64,000 nucleotides of DNA from Methylomarinum sp. Ch1-1 (GCF_030717995.2 NZ_CP157743.1:2444501-2508500); one strand, 5' to 3'; shown: positions 9,228 to 17,644, counted from the first letter of the stretch. A program made the numbers and translations. The notes: generated from the sequence alone by a model not told the origin.

Positions 9228-10199
9228 GTGGAAAATCAACAAGACGATATGAATCAAGAGCATAAAGAAAACGGCTGGGAAAAAGAACTGGTGGAAAAAC
9301 TGGCGTTTGCCGCCGTGAATGAACAGCGCAAAGCTCGGCGCTGGGGCATCTTCTTTAAAATGCTGACTTTTACTTATCTGATTGCCATTTTGGCGATCGC
9401 GATGTATCCCCGGTTTAAAACGGAAATGAGTCACGGCGAAAAGAAGCATGCAGCCATCATCGATGTGCAAGGGGTCATCGCCGAAAATGAAGCGGCCAAT
9501 GCCGACGCCATTATTGAAGGGCTAAGAAAGGCCGTTAAGGATGACAGTACTCAAGGCATCATTCTGAACATCAATTCTCCGGGCGGCAGTCCGGTGCAAT
9601 CGGCCTATGTGTATGATGAAATTCGTCGTCTGAAGGAAAAACATCCGGATATGCCGATTTATTCGGTAGTCAGCGATATCTGCGCCTCGGGCGGTTATTA
9701 TATAGCATCGGCCAGCGATAAAATTTATGTCAATCAGGCCAGCATCATCGGTTCGATCGGCGTCATCATGAATGGCTTCGGTTTCGTCAACGTGCTGGAT
9801 AAGCTCGGGGTCGAGCGTCGACTGTTGACGGCGGGTTCGCATAAGGCGATGTTGGACCCCTTTTCCCCGGTCAAGGAGTCGGAAGCCCAGCATATGCAGT
9901 CGCTGCTGAATCAAGTGCACCGGCAGTTCATCGACGCCGTCAAGACCGGCAGGGGAGATCGTCTGGCCGAGTCGCCGGAGATGTTTTCCGGTTTGGTGTG
10001 GACCGGTACGGAAGGCGTCAAATTGGGGCTGGCCGATGATTTCGGCAGCGTCGATTCGGTGGCGAAAGACGTGCTCGGTGTCGAAGACAAGGTTAATTTC
10101 ACCCCTCAGGAACGCTTTTTGGAGCGTCTGGTCGGCAAATTCGGCGCGTCGTTCGGTCATGCTCTCGGTACTACGGCGCGTACGCTGATGCTGCAATGA
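9228..10199 (+). CDS. sppA: signal peptide peptidase SppA, short form
   Basis: Inner-membrane serine protease that degrades cleaved signal peptides. One membrane anchor (about residues 45-62, FFKMLTFTYLIAILAIAMYP) is followed by a single ClpP/crotonase-like protease domain. Recognisable blocks are INSPGGSPVQSAYVYDEIRRLK, SDICASGGYYIASASDKIY with the nucleophile Ser, and GSIGVI. SHKAMLDPFSP holds the presumed general-base Lys. At 323 residues this is the short one-domain form, not the 67-kDa E. coli enzyme. The start is GTG 9228; ATG 9249 is an alternative. It closes the rluC-HAD-sppA operon and is followed by a repeat array. Confidence 0.92.
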   Translation: MENQQDDMNQEHKENGWEKELVEKLAFAAVNEQRKARRWGIFFKMLTFTYLIAILAIAMYPRFKTEMSHGEKKHAAIIDVQGVIAENEAANADAIIEGLRKAVKDDSTQGIILNINSPGGSPVQSAYVYDEIRRLKEKHPDMPIYSVVSDICASGGYYIASASDKIYVNQASIIGSIGVIMNGFGFVNVLDKLGVERRLLTAGSHKAMLDPFSPVKESEAQHMQSLLNQVHRQFIDAVKTGRGDRLAESPEMFSGLVWTGTEGVKLGLADDFGSVDSVAKDVLGVEDKVNFTPQERFLERLVGKFGASFGHALGTTARTLMLQ

Positions 10200-10437
10200 G
10201 TCAGTTCGGTATCTCACTAGTACTCAGTCATGTTATATATGACGGGTACTCGGTAGGCGCCAGCCATTCCCGGTTTGAGTATTTTTGCGGTGTTTAGGGC
10301 ATGGGGTGTGTCTGTCGAGGAGCTGGGGCTTGACGGCTTGCTTCGCGAAGCCGCCCTACGTTGGCGGATCCGCTGCGCTTGATCCGCCCTACCGGTGCGG
10401 GTAGGGTGTGCTGACGATAGGAAGCGCACCGGTTCCT

Positions 10438-10522
10438 GGTTCCCACGGTCCTCCGTGGGAACCCATACTTTGCCACCTTAAGCCCGGTATGTATTCCCAC
10501 GCAGGAGCGTGGGAACGAGGGT
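10438..10522 (+). repeat. 85-bp REP doublet, copy 1
   Basis: Two hairpins of the same family sit in opposite orientation. The first is TTCCCACGG-TCCT-CCGTGGGAA and the second is TTCCCACGC-AGGA-GCGTGGGAA, joined by a conserved spacer that includes TTTGCCACCTTAAGCCCGG. Other copies start at 10660, 24138, 24392 and, inverted, 54394. Confidence 0.9.
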
Positions 10523-10659
10523 ATTCTCAAAGCCGGACGGAGTTTACAACTCCGTCCGCAACCTTCGCGAAGCCGCTCTACGTTGGCGGATCCGCTGCGC
10601 TTGATCCGCCCTACCGGTGCGGGTAGGGTGTGCTGACGATAGGAAGCGCACCGGTTCCT

Positions 10660-10744
10660 GGTTCCCACGGTCCTCCGTGGGAACCCATACTTTGCCACCT
10701 TAAGCCCGGTATGCGTTCCCACGCAGGAGCGTGGGAACGAGGGT
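10660..10744 (+). repeat. 85-bp REP doublet, copy 2
   Basis: Almost identical to the copy at 10438 (GCGTTCCC instead of GTATTCCC before the second hairpin). It lies in the same orientation 222 bases downstream together with its flanking blocks, so the whole cassette was probably duplicated in tandem. Confidence 0.9.
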
Positions 10745-11128
10745 CGGGCATCGCAATCGCCGGATGAATTCTCAAGGCCGGACGGAGTCAAAGCCGGACG
10801 GAGTTTACAACTCCGTCCGCAACCTTCGCGAAGCCGCTCTACGTTGGCGGATCCGCTGCGCTTGATCCGCCCTACCGGTGCGGGTAGGGTGTGCTGACGA
10901 CAGGAAACGCACCGTTTTTGATGCGCTTCACGCTGTTCAGCGCATCCGAAGGCAAGGCGGTGCTTTGCGTAGGAGCGCCGCCCTCGGCGCGAAAAGCAAG
11001 TAGTCCGCATCGCTATGCGAAATGCAGGTCAACGAAGGACCTGAACGATTCAACCGTGACTAGGGTATGTTAAACGTTCGGGGCGGGTTAAATAACCCGC
11101 CCCGCCCTAAAGGCGCATCCATAACCTA

Positions 11129-11162
11129 ATTCAGTCCGGATTCAGAAATTTAGATCTATAAT
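11129..11162 (+). promoter_or_regulatory. putative response-regulator box and -10 element of the two-component operon
   Basis: ATTCAG occurs twice as a direct repeat with a 5-base gap (11129-11134 and 11140-11145). A perfect TATAAT lies at 11157-11162, 11 bases after the second hexamer. OmpR/PhoP-type regulators bind hexamer direct repeats spaced by 5 bases, often placed about 11-12 bases before the -10. The downstream operon encodes exactly such a regulator, so autoregulation is a reasonable inference. The implied leader before the ATG at 11223 is about 50 bases. Confidence 0.5.
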
Positions 11163-11222
11163 TAGCGGAAATATCCAATTCATGGGGCCGAGCACATTAA
11201 TAAGCCGAGAGGTAAAGCCTTG

Positions 11223-11480
11223 ATGCGACAAATCCTTACCGTATTGTTGTTGTCCGCCTGTCTCGCGCCAGTCAGTCTGGCGGGAACACAATCGTACACC
11301 GCCTTGGTCACGCTTGATGAGGCCGCCAGGAAAATCATCCAACAGGGACGAAACAAGGTGCTGGCCACCCGCACGGAAACGGTCGATGGCAGGCGGGTGC
11401 ACATTATCAAGATTTTAACTCCGCAAGGGCGAATCCAGCATATCAAGATCGATGCGGACAGCGGTCGGGTCGTTAAGTAG
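11223..11480 (+). CDS. small secreted PepSY-domain protein
   Basis: An 85-residue protein with a clear signal peptide (MRQILTVLLLSACLAPVSLA, cleavage near Ala20-Gly21). Most of the rest matches a PepSY domain: TLDEAARKIIQQGRNKVLATRTETVDGRRVHIIKILTPQGRIQHIKIDADSGRVV. PepSY domains are periplasmic and are thought to inhibit peptidases or sense the envelope. It is the first gene of an operon with a PhoP/PhoQ-like pair (14 bases to the regulator). The natural inference is that it modulates the sensor kinase or is a target of the system. A good GAGAGG ribosome-binding site precedes the start. Confidence 0.82.
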   Translation: MRQILTVLLLSACLAPVSLAGTQSYTALVTLDEAARKIIQQGRNKVLATRTETVDGRRVHIIKILTPQGRIQHIKIDADSGRVVK

Positions 11481-11494
11481 AAAAGGTAAGAGTC

Positions 11495-12172
11495 ATGCGT
11501 ATTCTCGTGGTCGAAGACGAACAGGTGTTGTGTCAGCAGATCAAACGGTATTTTGCCGATAAGGGTTTTGCCGTCGATAGCGCCGACACCGGCGCTGACG
11601 GCTATTATCTGGCCAGCGAATATCCGCTCGATGCGGCGATTGTCGATATCGGCTTGCCCGATTTTTCCGGCATCGAATTGATCAAAAAACTCAGGGCTCA
11701 GGACAATCATTTGCCGGTCTTGTTGTTGACGGCCAGAAGTCGTTGGCAGGATAAGGTGGAAGGTTTGGAAGCCGGCGCCGATGATTATTTAGCCAAGCCC
11801 TTCCATTATGAAGAATTGATGGCCAGGGTCAATGCCTTGCTGAGGCGTTCGAAAGGCAATGCTCATCCGGTGCTAAGCTTCGCCAATATCAGGCTGGACA
11901 CGGTGTCGCAGGATGTCACCGTGGATGGTAAATTGGTCGAGTTGACCGCTTTCGAATACAAAGTGCTGGAGTATTTGTTGTTCCGCCGCGGAGAAGTGGT
12001 GTCGAAATCGGTCCTGACCGAGCACATCTATGATGAGGATTTCGATCGTGACAGCAATGTCATCGAGGTGTTCATCGGTCGGCTGAGAAAAAAACTCGAT
12101 CCCCAGGGCATCACCAAGCCGATCGAAACGCTGCGCGGCCGGGGATACCGTATTCCCGCACAAGAACATTGA
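11495..12172 (+). CDS. OmpR/PhoP-family response regulator
   Basis: A 225-residue DNA-binding response regulator. The receiver (residues 1-115) has the acidic pair VVEDEQ, the phospho-acceptor D51 in AAIVDIGLPDFSG, the Thr in LLLTAR and the Lys in DYLAKPF. The C-terminal winged-helix domain (about 130-222) has LTAFEYKVLEYLLFRRGEVVSK, NVIEVFIGRLRKKL and IETLRGRGYRI. It resembles PhoP/QseB-type proteins. The kinase gene starts 12 bases downstream and the PepSY gene lies upstream, so the three act together. The direct repeat at 11129 is a candidate binding site. Confidence 0.93.
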   Translation: MRILVVEDEQVLCQQIKRYFADKGFAVDSADTGADGYYLASEYPLDAAIVDIGLPDFSGIELIKKLRAQDNHLPVLLLTARSRWQDKVEGLEAGADDYLAKPFHYEELMARVNALLRRSKGNAHPVLSFANIRLDTVSQDVTVDGKLVELTAFEYKVLEYLLFRRGEVVSKSVLTEHIYDEDFDRDSNVIEVFIGRLRKKLDPQGITKPIETLRGRGYRIPAQEH

Positions 12173-12184
12173 TGACGGCGTTCG

Positions 12185-13528
12185 GTGCAAACTAACTCGC
12201 TCAGTTTTCGGTTGTTGTTGTCGGCCGGCTTGGTGTTGACGGCCTTTTTCGCGTTGGTCGCGTTGGTGTTGGAGCAGGCCTTTCAGCAGAGCACCGAGCA
12301 GGCGCTCAGGGAAAAGCTGCAAATTCAGATTTATTCGTTGTTGTCGGTGGCGGAAATGGACCGTGCGCTGCAACTGAAGATGCCCGATGCGTTGAGAGAG
12401 CCGCGTTTTTCCAATCCCGGCTCCGGTCTCTATGCCGCGATTCGTTTGTCGGACCAAAGCCTGGTATGGCGCTCGCCATCCGCGGTCGGGGTCGAGCTGC
12501 CAGTCGCCGAACAATTACAGCAGGGCGAATTCGCTTTTGTGCGCGACAACAGTCAGCGCTTTGTGTTGCATTACGCCGTGCTCTGGGAGAACGAAGCCGG
12601 TTTTGAAAGGGCCTATGTGTTTACCGTTGCCGAAGACGGGCAATTGCTCGACAAGCAGGTGGCCGGTTTCAGGGTGACGTTGACCAGCTGGCTTTCGGGA
12701 ATAGGCGTGCTGTTGGTGTTGACTCAGTTTTTGCTGTTGCGCTGGGGACTCAAACCGTTGCGCCAGATCGAAGCCGATCTCGGCCAGATCGAAGCCGGCG
12801 CCAAAAGTCGTCTGGATGGCCGTTATCCCGCCGAGTTGAAAGCGGTGGCCGGCAATTTGAATGCGTTGATCAGCAGCGAGCGCGCGCATCTGGAGCGTTA
12901 CCGCAACACCCTCGCCGATTTGGCCCACAGCCTTAAGACGCCGTTGGCGATATTACGAGGGAGTGTCGAAACGACGGAAGTCAATCGGGAAACGATACAG
13001 CATCAGATTTCCAGAATGAATGAAATCGTCGACTATCAATTGCAAAAAGCGGCGGCCAAGGGGCGGAAGAAGCTGACCGGCAAGGTCGATATCAATGCAG
13101 TGCTGGATAAGATCATCGCTTCCTTGAGCAAAGTTTATCAAGAAAAACGCATTGATTACCGGTTTTCGGCGGCCAAGATCTTTCGTTTATATTGTGAGGA
13201 AGGCGATATTTATGAGATTGCCGGAAATTTGCTGGATAATGCATCGAAATGGTGTCGAAGCAAGGTTCGAGTGTCGTTAACTGAAGTCGATGCAAACGAG
13301 GCGGGCGTCGAGGCGGTGCTACTGACCGTCGAGGATGACGGCCCAGGCATCGCGCCGGAAAAAATTGCCGAGATCATGCATAGGGGCGTGCGCGCCGATG
13401 AGAATACCGAAGGGCATGGCATCGGCATGGCGGTCGTCCATGAATTGGTCGAGTTGTTGGGGGGGCGACTGGTTGGCGGCAAAAGCGCCGCATTGGGCGG
13501 CATGAAGTGGCAGGTTTATTTGCCCTGA
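12185..13528 (+). CDS. PhoQ-like sensor histidine kinase
   Basis: A 447-residue membrane kinase partnered with the upstream regulator. Membrane segment 1 is about residues 7-30 (LLLSAGLVLTAFFALVALVL), a periplasmic sensor follows to about 160, and segment 2 is around 162-182 (WLSGIGVLLVLTQFLLL). After a HAMP-like linker, the H-box is LADLAHSLKTPLAILRGSVE with the phospho-acceptor His. The ATPase domain has GNLLDNASKWC (N box), DDGPGIAPEKI (G1) and GHGIGMAVVHELVELLGG (G2). The start is GTG 12185. The domain layout and H-box are of the PhoQ type; the signal it senses is unknown. Confidence 0.92.
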   Translation: MQTNSLSFRLLLSAGLVLTAFFALVALVLEQAFQQSTEQALREKLQIQIYSLLSVAEMDRALQLKMPDALREPRFSNPGSGLYAAIRLSDQSLVWRSPSAVGVELPVAEQLQQGEFAFVRDNSQRFVLHYAVLWENEAGFERAYVFTVAEDGQLLDKQVAGFRVTLTSWLSGIGVLLVLTQFLLLRWGLKPLRQIEADLGQIEAGAKSRLDGRYPAELKAVAGNLNALISSERAHLERYRNTLADLAHSLKTPLAILRGSVETTEVNRETIQHQISRMNEIVDYQLQKAAAKGRKKLTGKVDINAVLDKIIASLSKVYQEKRIDYRFSAAKIFRLYCEEGDIYEIAGNLLDNASKWCRSKVRVSLTEVDANEAGVEAVLLTVEDDGPGIAPEKIAEIMHRGVRADENTEGHGIGMAVVHELVELLGGRLVGGKSAALGGMKWQVYLP

Positions 13529-13655
13529 TAAAAAAATTTATCGCTGTTGCAGAGCACCTTGCCTGGGCGGGGCGGGTTATGCAACCCGCCCCGAACTTTT
13601 TTGCTTGGCTCAAGGGAAAGCTTCAGGACGGGGTTGCAAGCCCCGTCCTGCCCGA
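13529..13655. repeat. GGGCGGG...CCCGCCC hairpin repeats after the kinase gene
   Basis: Two GC-rich palindromes follow the kinase stop. One is GGCGGGTTATGCAACCCGCC, near 13565-13588. The other is GACGGGGTTGCAAGCCCCGTC, near 13625-13648. They belong to the same families as the repeats at 49060 and 59200 and may also serve as transcription barriers. Confidence 0.7.
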
Positions 13656-13693
13656 AAACTACATTGAATCATGACAAAGAATTTTTACTGGTC

Positions 13694-13722
13694 TTGCCTT
13701 ATCGAAAAAAATCATGGATAAT
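13694..13722 (+). promoter_or_regulatory. sigma-70 promoter of the 4.5S RNA gene
   Basis: TTGCCT (13694-13699) and GATAAT (13717-13722) are separated by exactly 17 bases, an excellent housekeeping promoter. A start near 13729 would give a precursor with about 27 extra 5' bases. This agrees with the 5' leader that RNase P removes from E. coli 4.5S RNA. Confidence 0.7.
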
Positions 13723-13755
13723 AGCGGTCTTTCAGTCAGGGACTGAATTAATTAT

Positions 13756-13865
<110 letters not shown>

Positions 13866-13894
13866 GCCCAATCTTTCCATCCTTGTCGAGTCTA

Positions 13895-15514
13895 ATGACT
13901 TATCAGGTACTCGCCAGAAAGTGGCGACCGCAAAATTTCTCCCAGATCGTCGGTCAGGAACACGTCAGTCAATCCTTGATTCATGCCTTGCAGCATGATC
14001 GTCTGCACCATGCTTATTTATTCACCGGTACTCGCGGCGTCGGCAAAACCACCATCGCTCGCATCTTGGCTAAAGCCATCAATTGTGAAAATCTGAACGA
14101 TTTCAATCCCTGTGGTCAATGCCGTGTCTGTCAGGACTTCGAGCAGGGCCGCTTCATGGATCTGATAGAAGTCGATGCCGCATCGCGGACCAAGGTCGAA
14201 GACACCCGCGATTTGCTCGATAATGCGCAATATGCGCCCAATCAGGGACGCTATAAAGTCTATCTGATCGATGAGGTGCATATGTTGTCTGGGCATAGTT
14301 TCAATGCCTTGCTAAAGACGTTGGAAGAGCCGCCGCCGCATGTAAAATTTTTGCTCGCCACCACCGATCCGCAAAAAATTCCGGTGACGGTGCTGTCGCG
14401 TTGTCTGCAATTCAACCTGAAACGCTTGCTGCCGGATCAGATCGACGGCCAGATGCGTTATATTCTGGGACAGGAACAGATTGAGTTTGAAGAAAGCGCC
14501 ATCAAGATCCTGGCCCGCGCAGCTGACGGCAGCATGCGTGACGGCTTGAGTCTGCTCGATCAGGCTATTGCTTTCGGCAGCGGCGCGGTGCGTTACGATG
14601 AGGTCGCCGCGATGTTGGGCACGGTGGCGCAACAGCCGGTGGATGAGCTTTTGCAGGCATTGGTCGCCGAAGATGGCGGCATGCTGCTGGCGAAAGTTGA
14701 TGAAATCGCCAATTTAACTCCGGATTTCAGTGAAATCTTGCAGCAATTGTTGCGAGTTTTGCATCGTGTGGCGCTAACCCAGCAGGTCCCCGGGTTGGTC
14801 GATCATGAATTTGATAAACAAGTCATCGATCATCTGGCCAGCCAATTGTCGCCGGAGAATGTGCAGCTGTATTATCAGATTGCCCTGATCGGACAGAGAG
14901 ATATGGATTTGGCGCCGGATCCGCGCAGCGGCTTCGAAATGATTTTGCTGCGGATGTTGACCTTCAAGCCGAAAAAATCAGCGCTTGAAGCGGCGCCGGC
15001 TGCCGTGCAGCAACCTCGTCCGTCGCCCGCTCCAGTGCAGACCAAGCCTGCCTCCGTCCCGGAACAGAGGAGTGCGCCGGCTAAGACGGCGGCGCCTCCG
15101 CCAGTCGAGCCGCTTGGTCAGGCGCAACCGGGCGACGACAACTGGATGGATATGATACAGGCGATGAAAATTCGCGGCATGACCCGGGAATTGGCCAATC
15201 AATGTGTTTATGACGGCGTCGATGACAGCGGTTGCCGCTTGATTATCGATCCGTCCCATCAGCATTTGCTGGGCGGCAAGGCCGAAGAGAAACTGCAAAA
15301 GGCCTTGCAGGATTATTTCGGCAAGCCGTTAAAGTTGCGTATTACAACGCAAAAAACCGATAATATAACACCGGCCGTTCAACATCAGCGCGATCGAGAA
15401 CAGCGCCAGCAGGCGGCGGTTGACGCGATCGATGCCGATCAAAATGTGCAGGTCTTGAACGAACAGTTTGGCGCCAGAGTGATGTCCGGCACCATTGAAC
15501 CGAATGATGAATAG
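13895..15514 (+). CDS. dnaX: DNA polymerase III subunit gamma/tau
   Basis: Clamp-loader ATPase. Residues 1-45 begin [24 protein letters not shown]. The P-loop is GTRGVGKTT (residues 45-53), with a zinc module [16 protein letters not shown], Walker B LIDEVHML and the sensor region [19 protein letters not shown]. Domain III ends near residue 360. A Pro/Ala/Gln linker and a tau C-terminal domain (about 410-539) follow. The start is ATG 13895; upstream in-frame codons run into 4.5S RNA. A run of six A residues at codons 360-361 could allow a -1 frameshift to an immediate stop, giving a gamma-like short form. Heads the dnaX-ybaB-recR operon. Confidence 0.95.
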   Translation: MTYQVLARKWRPQNFSQIVGQEHVSQSLIHALQHDRLHHAYLFTGTRGVGKTTIARILAKAINCENLNDFNPCGQCRVCQDFEQGRFMDLIEVDAASRTKVEDTRDLLDNAQYAPNQGRYKVYLIDEVHMLSGHSFNALLKTLEEPPPHVKFLLATTDPQKIPVTVLSRCLQFNLKRLLPDQIDGQMRYILGQEQIEFEESAIKILARAADGSMRDGLSLLDQAIAFGSGAVRYDEVAAMLGTVAQQPVDELLQALVAEDGGMLLAKVDEIANLTPDFSEILQQLLRVLHRVALTQQVPGLVDHEFDKQVIDHLASQLSPENVQLYYQIALIGQRDMDLAPDPRSGFEMILLRMLTFKPKKSALEAAPAAVQQPRPSPAPVQTKPASVPEQRSAPAKTAAPPPVEPLGQAQPGDDNWMDMIQAMKIRGMTRELANQCVYDGVDDSGCRLIIDPSHQHLLGGKAEEKLQKALQDYFGKPLKLRITTQKTDNITPAVQHQRDREQRQQAAVDAIDADQNVQVLNEQFGARVMSGTIEPNDE

Positions 15515-15524
15515 TGGAGCGACT

Positions 15525-15848
15525 ATGAAAAACGCACTGGGTAATATCATGCAGCAAGCCCAAAAAATGCAGGAGGACATGAAGAAGGCGCAGGAAGAGC
15601 TGGCCTCTATGGAAGTTCAGGGCGAATCCGGCGGTGGACTGGTTAAAATCCTAATGACCGGCAAGCGGGAAGTCAGGAAAGTCACGATCGACGATTCCTT
15701 GGTCGGTGACGATAAGGACATGCTGGAAGATCTGGTAGCCGCGGCGATCAACGATGCCGTACATAAAGTCAGCAAGATGAAGAAGGAAAAGATGGCCGAC
15801 GTCACCGCCGGCATTCCGATGCCGCCAGGTTTCCAAATGCCGTTCTAA
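15525..15848 (+). CDS. ybaB: YbaB/EbfC nucleoid-associated protein
   Basis: A 107-residue DNA-binding protein that acts as a homodimer. The sequence [56 protein letters not shown] is typical of the family, with a long N-terminal helix and a small beta sheet, and it ends GFQMPF like its homologues. ATG 15525 is preferred over upstream in-frame ATGs because it follows a GGAGC ribosome-binding site and gives the family N-terminus. It lies 10 bases after dnaX and 10 bases before recR, the standard dnaX-ybaB-recR operon. Confidence 0.94.
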   Translation: MKNALGNIMQQAQKMQEDMKKAQEELASMEVQGESGGGLVKILMTGKREVRKVTIDDSLVGDDKDMLEDLVAAAINDAVHKVSKMKKEKMADVTAGIPMPPGFQMPF

Positions 15849-15858
15849 AAGGGTTTTG

Positions 15859-16455
15859 ATGCAAGGAAAAGGTCTGCTTGGAGAATTGATAAACAGCCTT
15901 TGCTGTTTGCCCGGCATCGGCCCTAAGTCGGCGCAGCGCATGGCCTTTCATCTGTTGCAGCGTGACCGCCAGGGCGCGCGACGGCTCAGCGATATTCTGA
16001 CCAAGGCGGTCAACGAAATCGGTCATTGTCGGCAATGCCGAACCCTGACCGAAAAAGAGTTGTGCGATATCTGCGCCAATCCGGCACGGGAGCAAGGTTT
16101 ATTATGCATCGTGGAGAGTCCGGCCGATGTCTGGGTGATAGAGCAAGCCACCGCTTTTCGGGGTCATTATTTCGTGCTGCACGGACGTTTGTCGCCATTG
16201 GACGGCATCGGTCCCGATGAATTGGGATTCGATGAGCTGGAGGCGCGCATGCGCTCCGGTCAATTACAGGAAATTATTTTGGCGACCAATTCGACGGTGG
16301 AAGGTGAGGCGACCGCCCATTTCATCGCCGAACTGGCGCGCAAATATACGATTCCGGCCAGCCGGATAGCTCACGGCGTGCCGATGGGCGGGGAGCTGGA
16401 ATATACCGACAGCGGGACGCTGATGCATGCTTTCAGCGGTCGCCGGGAGATCTGA
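15859..16455 (+). CDS. recR: recombination mediator protein RecR
   Basis: With RecO it loads RecA at single-strand gaps. The helix-hairpin-helix [20 protein letters not shown] is followed by a C4 zinc finger ([16 protein letters not shown]) and a Toprim domain ([16 protein letters not shown] to [21 protein letters not shown]). The C-terminus has [20 protein letters not shown], with a Walker B-like role in the family. Length is 198 residues, close to the E. coli protein. The start is ATG 15859; a TTG lies one codon upstream. The HIT gene follows after 23 bases. Confidence 0.95.
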   Translation: MQGKGLLGELINSLCCLPGIGPKSAQRMAFHLLQRDRQGARRLSDILTKAVNEIGHCRQCRTLTEKELCDICANPAREQGLLCIVESPADVWVIEQATAFRGHYFVLHGRLSPLDGIGPDELGFDELEARMRSGQLQEIILATNSTVEGEATAHFIAELARKYTIPASRIAHGVPMGGELEYTDSGTLMHAFSGRREI

Positions 16456-16478
16456 TTTTAGCGGCAAGGGGATGGGAA

Positions 16479-16817
16479 ATGAGTGACTGTCTATTTTGTA
16501 AAATGGTCGCCGGTGAGATTCAGCCGGATGTGGTGTTTGAAGACGATAAGGTGTTGGCATTCAGGGATATCAATCCTCAGGCGCCGACCCATATCCTGAT
16601 TATTCCAAGGCAGCATGTGCCGACCTTGAATGAGCTGACCGATGCCGAGCTGGGCGGCCATATTCTGAAAACCGCCGCCGCCATCGCCAAGCAGGAAGGA
16701 TTGGCCGAAGACGGCTATCGGACCGTCTTTAATTGTAATCGGCATGGCGGTCAAGACGTATTCCACCTGCATCTCCATCTGTTGGGCGGACGACAAATGA
16801 CCTGGCCGCCGGGTTGA
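16479..16817 (+). CDS. HIT-family purine nucleoside phosphoramidase (HinT-like)
   Basis: A 112-residue histidine triad protein. CLFCKMVAGEIQPDVVFEDDKVLAFRDINPQAPTHILIIPRQHV is the N-terminal half. The catalytic triad motif is FHLHLHLLGGRQMTWPPG, near the C-terminus. Family members hydrolyse AMP-lysine and other aminoacyl adenylates or phosphoramidates. The length and the PPG end match HinT. It sits 23 bases after recR and may share its transcript. It is followed by a repeat and a decayed insertion sequence. Confidence 0.93.
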   Translation: MSDCLFCKMVAGEIQPDVVFEDDKVLAFRDINPQAPTHILIIPRQHVPTLNELTDAELGGHILKTAAAIAKQEGLAEDGYRTVFNCNRHGGQDVFHLHLHLLGGRQMTWPPG

Positions 16818-16843
16818 AATGTTTCCTGAAGTTTCCCAGAGGT

Positions 16844-16868
16844 AAAAAGGGGACAGGCTACTTTTACT
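16844..16868 (+). repeat. 25-bp direct repeat, left flank of transposase remnant
   Basis: The motif AAAAAGGGGACAGGCTACTT continues as TTACT. An identical 25-base copy lies at 17620-17644, on the other side of the transposase remnant. Degenerate copies (AGAGGACGGGCTACTTTTAG) occur near 17817 and 18056, and inverted CTGTCCCCCTTTTATA copies near 21881-21911. Confidence 0.85.
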
Positions 16869-17619
16869 ACATACGACCCTTATTTTGTGCTCTAAGCTTC
16901 GCTTTGCGGCGAGCTTGTGCGGCTTTTCCCGCCGGTAACGGCACCGCATGCAGCGTGCAGGCTATTCGTTTCTTATCATGGCACAAGTAGACCGGTATAG
17001 CTCCCGTTTGCTTTCCCAGACTTTGCAAACGCTTCTCCCAGTCGATTTTCATCATGCCACCTTGGCCGTCATCCTCGTATAAATTCATGCTGTGCGCGTT
17101 ATAGCGCAGAACAATATCTCCGCCTCGATCGATGAAAGGCACCAACGACTTAGGCTGATTGTAGCCACGATCAATCAACACTACATCGCCCGATGCCAGC
17201 GCATAATGATCAAGGCTTTCGCCGACCTTATCCGTACTCACTTCGACCTGGCGCAGCCTCAGGTTAATCAAGTCTATCGCTATATGTAGCCGATACGTGG
17301 TTTCTGTCGCCCCCGGTTCCTGGATGGTCGAGCCATCAATGACAACAAAGCTCAATGAACCGCTTTCGACAACCTGTTCCAACCCAAATACGCCGGACAG
17401 CAAAGATTTTACCCAAGGAACACAAGCCGCCAGTCTTTTTTTACCGCCGTGTCACTCAGGTAGCCCTGTAACTGAGCTACCTCGCCGGCACAGCCGCGCA
17501 AGGAGAAATCCAGACCACAGTAAAGTATCACCAGCTGTAACAGTTGTAACGGTGAGCGTATTTTGCGCGCACGAGCAAAGGCTTTGAAGTCATAGGCCTG
17601 TTGTTGGTAATCGGCTGTG
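16867..17619 (-). pseudogene. IS4-family transposase remnant, truncated at both ends with a frameshift
   Basis: The longer frame (16867-17403) encodes SFVVIDGSTIQEPGATETTYRLHIAIDL and GDVVLIDRGYNQPKSLVPF, two acidic DDE blocks typical of IS4-family transposases. The upstream frame reads YDFKAFARARKIRSPLQLLQLVILYCGLDFSLRGCAGEVAQLQGYLSDTAVKKDW and then stops. The frames join by a -1 shift at seven A residues (GTA AAA AAA G on the - strand, near 17433-17440), continuing RLAACVPWVKSLLSGVFG. There is no start codon upstream, and the C-terminal DDE glutamate region is absent, so the element is dead. 25-bp direct repeats bracket it. Confidence 0.8.
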
Positions 17620-17644
17620 AAAAAGGGGACAGGCTACTTTTACT
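17620..17644 (+). repeat. 25-bp direct repeat, right flank of transposase remnant
   Basis: Exact copy of the 16844-16868 repeat. It ends where a long palindromic repeat begins. The pair could be remains of an insertion event or independent copies of a short repeat family. Confidence 0.85.

Larger units (their letters stand above)
10200..11110. repeat. intergenic array of mixed palindromic repeats
   Basis: About 0.9 kb without a gene, built from interleaved repeat families that recur elsewhere in the window. A partial copy of the long palindrome found at 52423 lies at about 10255-10320. Two copies of an 85-bp hairpin doublet are at 10438-10522 and 10660-10744. There are several blocks around GGCGGATCCGCTGCGCTTGATCC plus GTGCGGGTAGGGTGTGCTGA. 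An ACGGAGTTTACAACTCCGTC palindrome and a final GGGCGGGTTAAATAACCCGCCC hairpin near 11078-11105 complete it. Apparent reading frames through the array simply follow the repeats. Most likely it accumulated REP-type elements. Confidence 0.9.

Noticed and set aside
10294-11010. 238-aa - strand frame with repeated peptide HTLPAPVGRIKRSGSANV
   Set aside because: The peptide repeats simply mirror the DNA repeat cassette; no start signal or family match.
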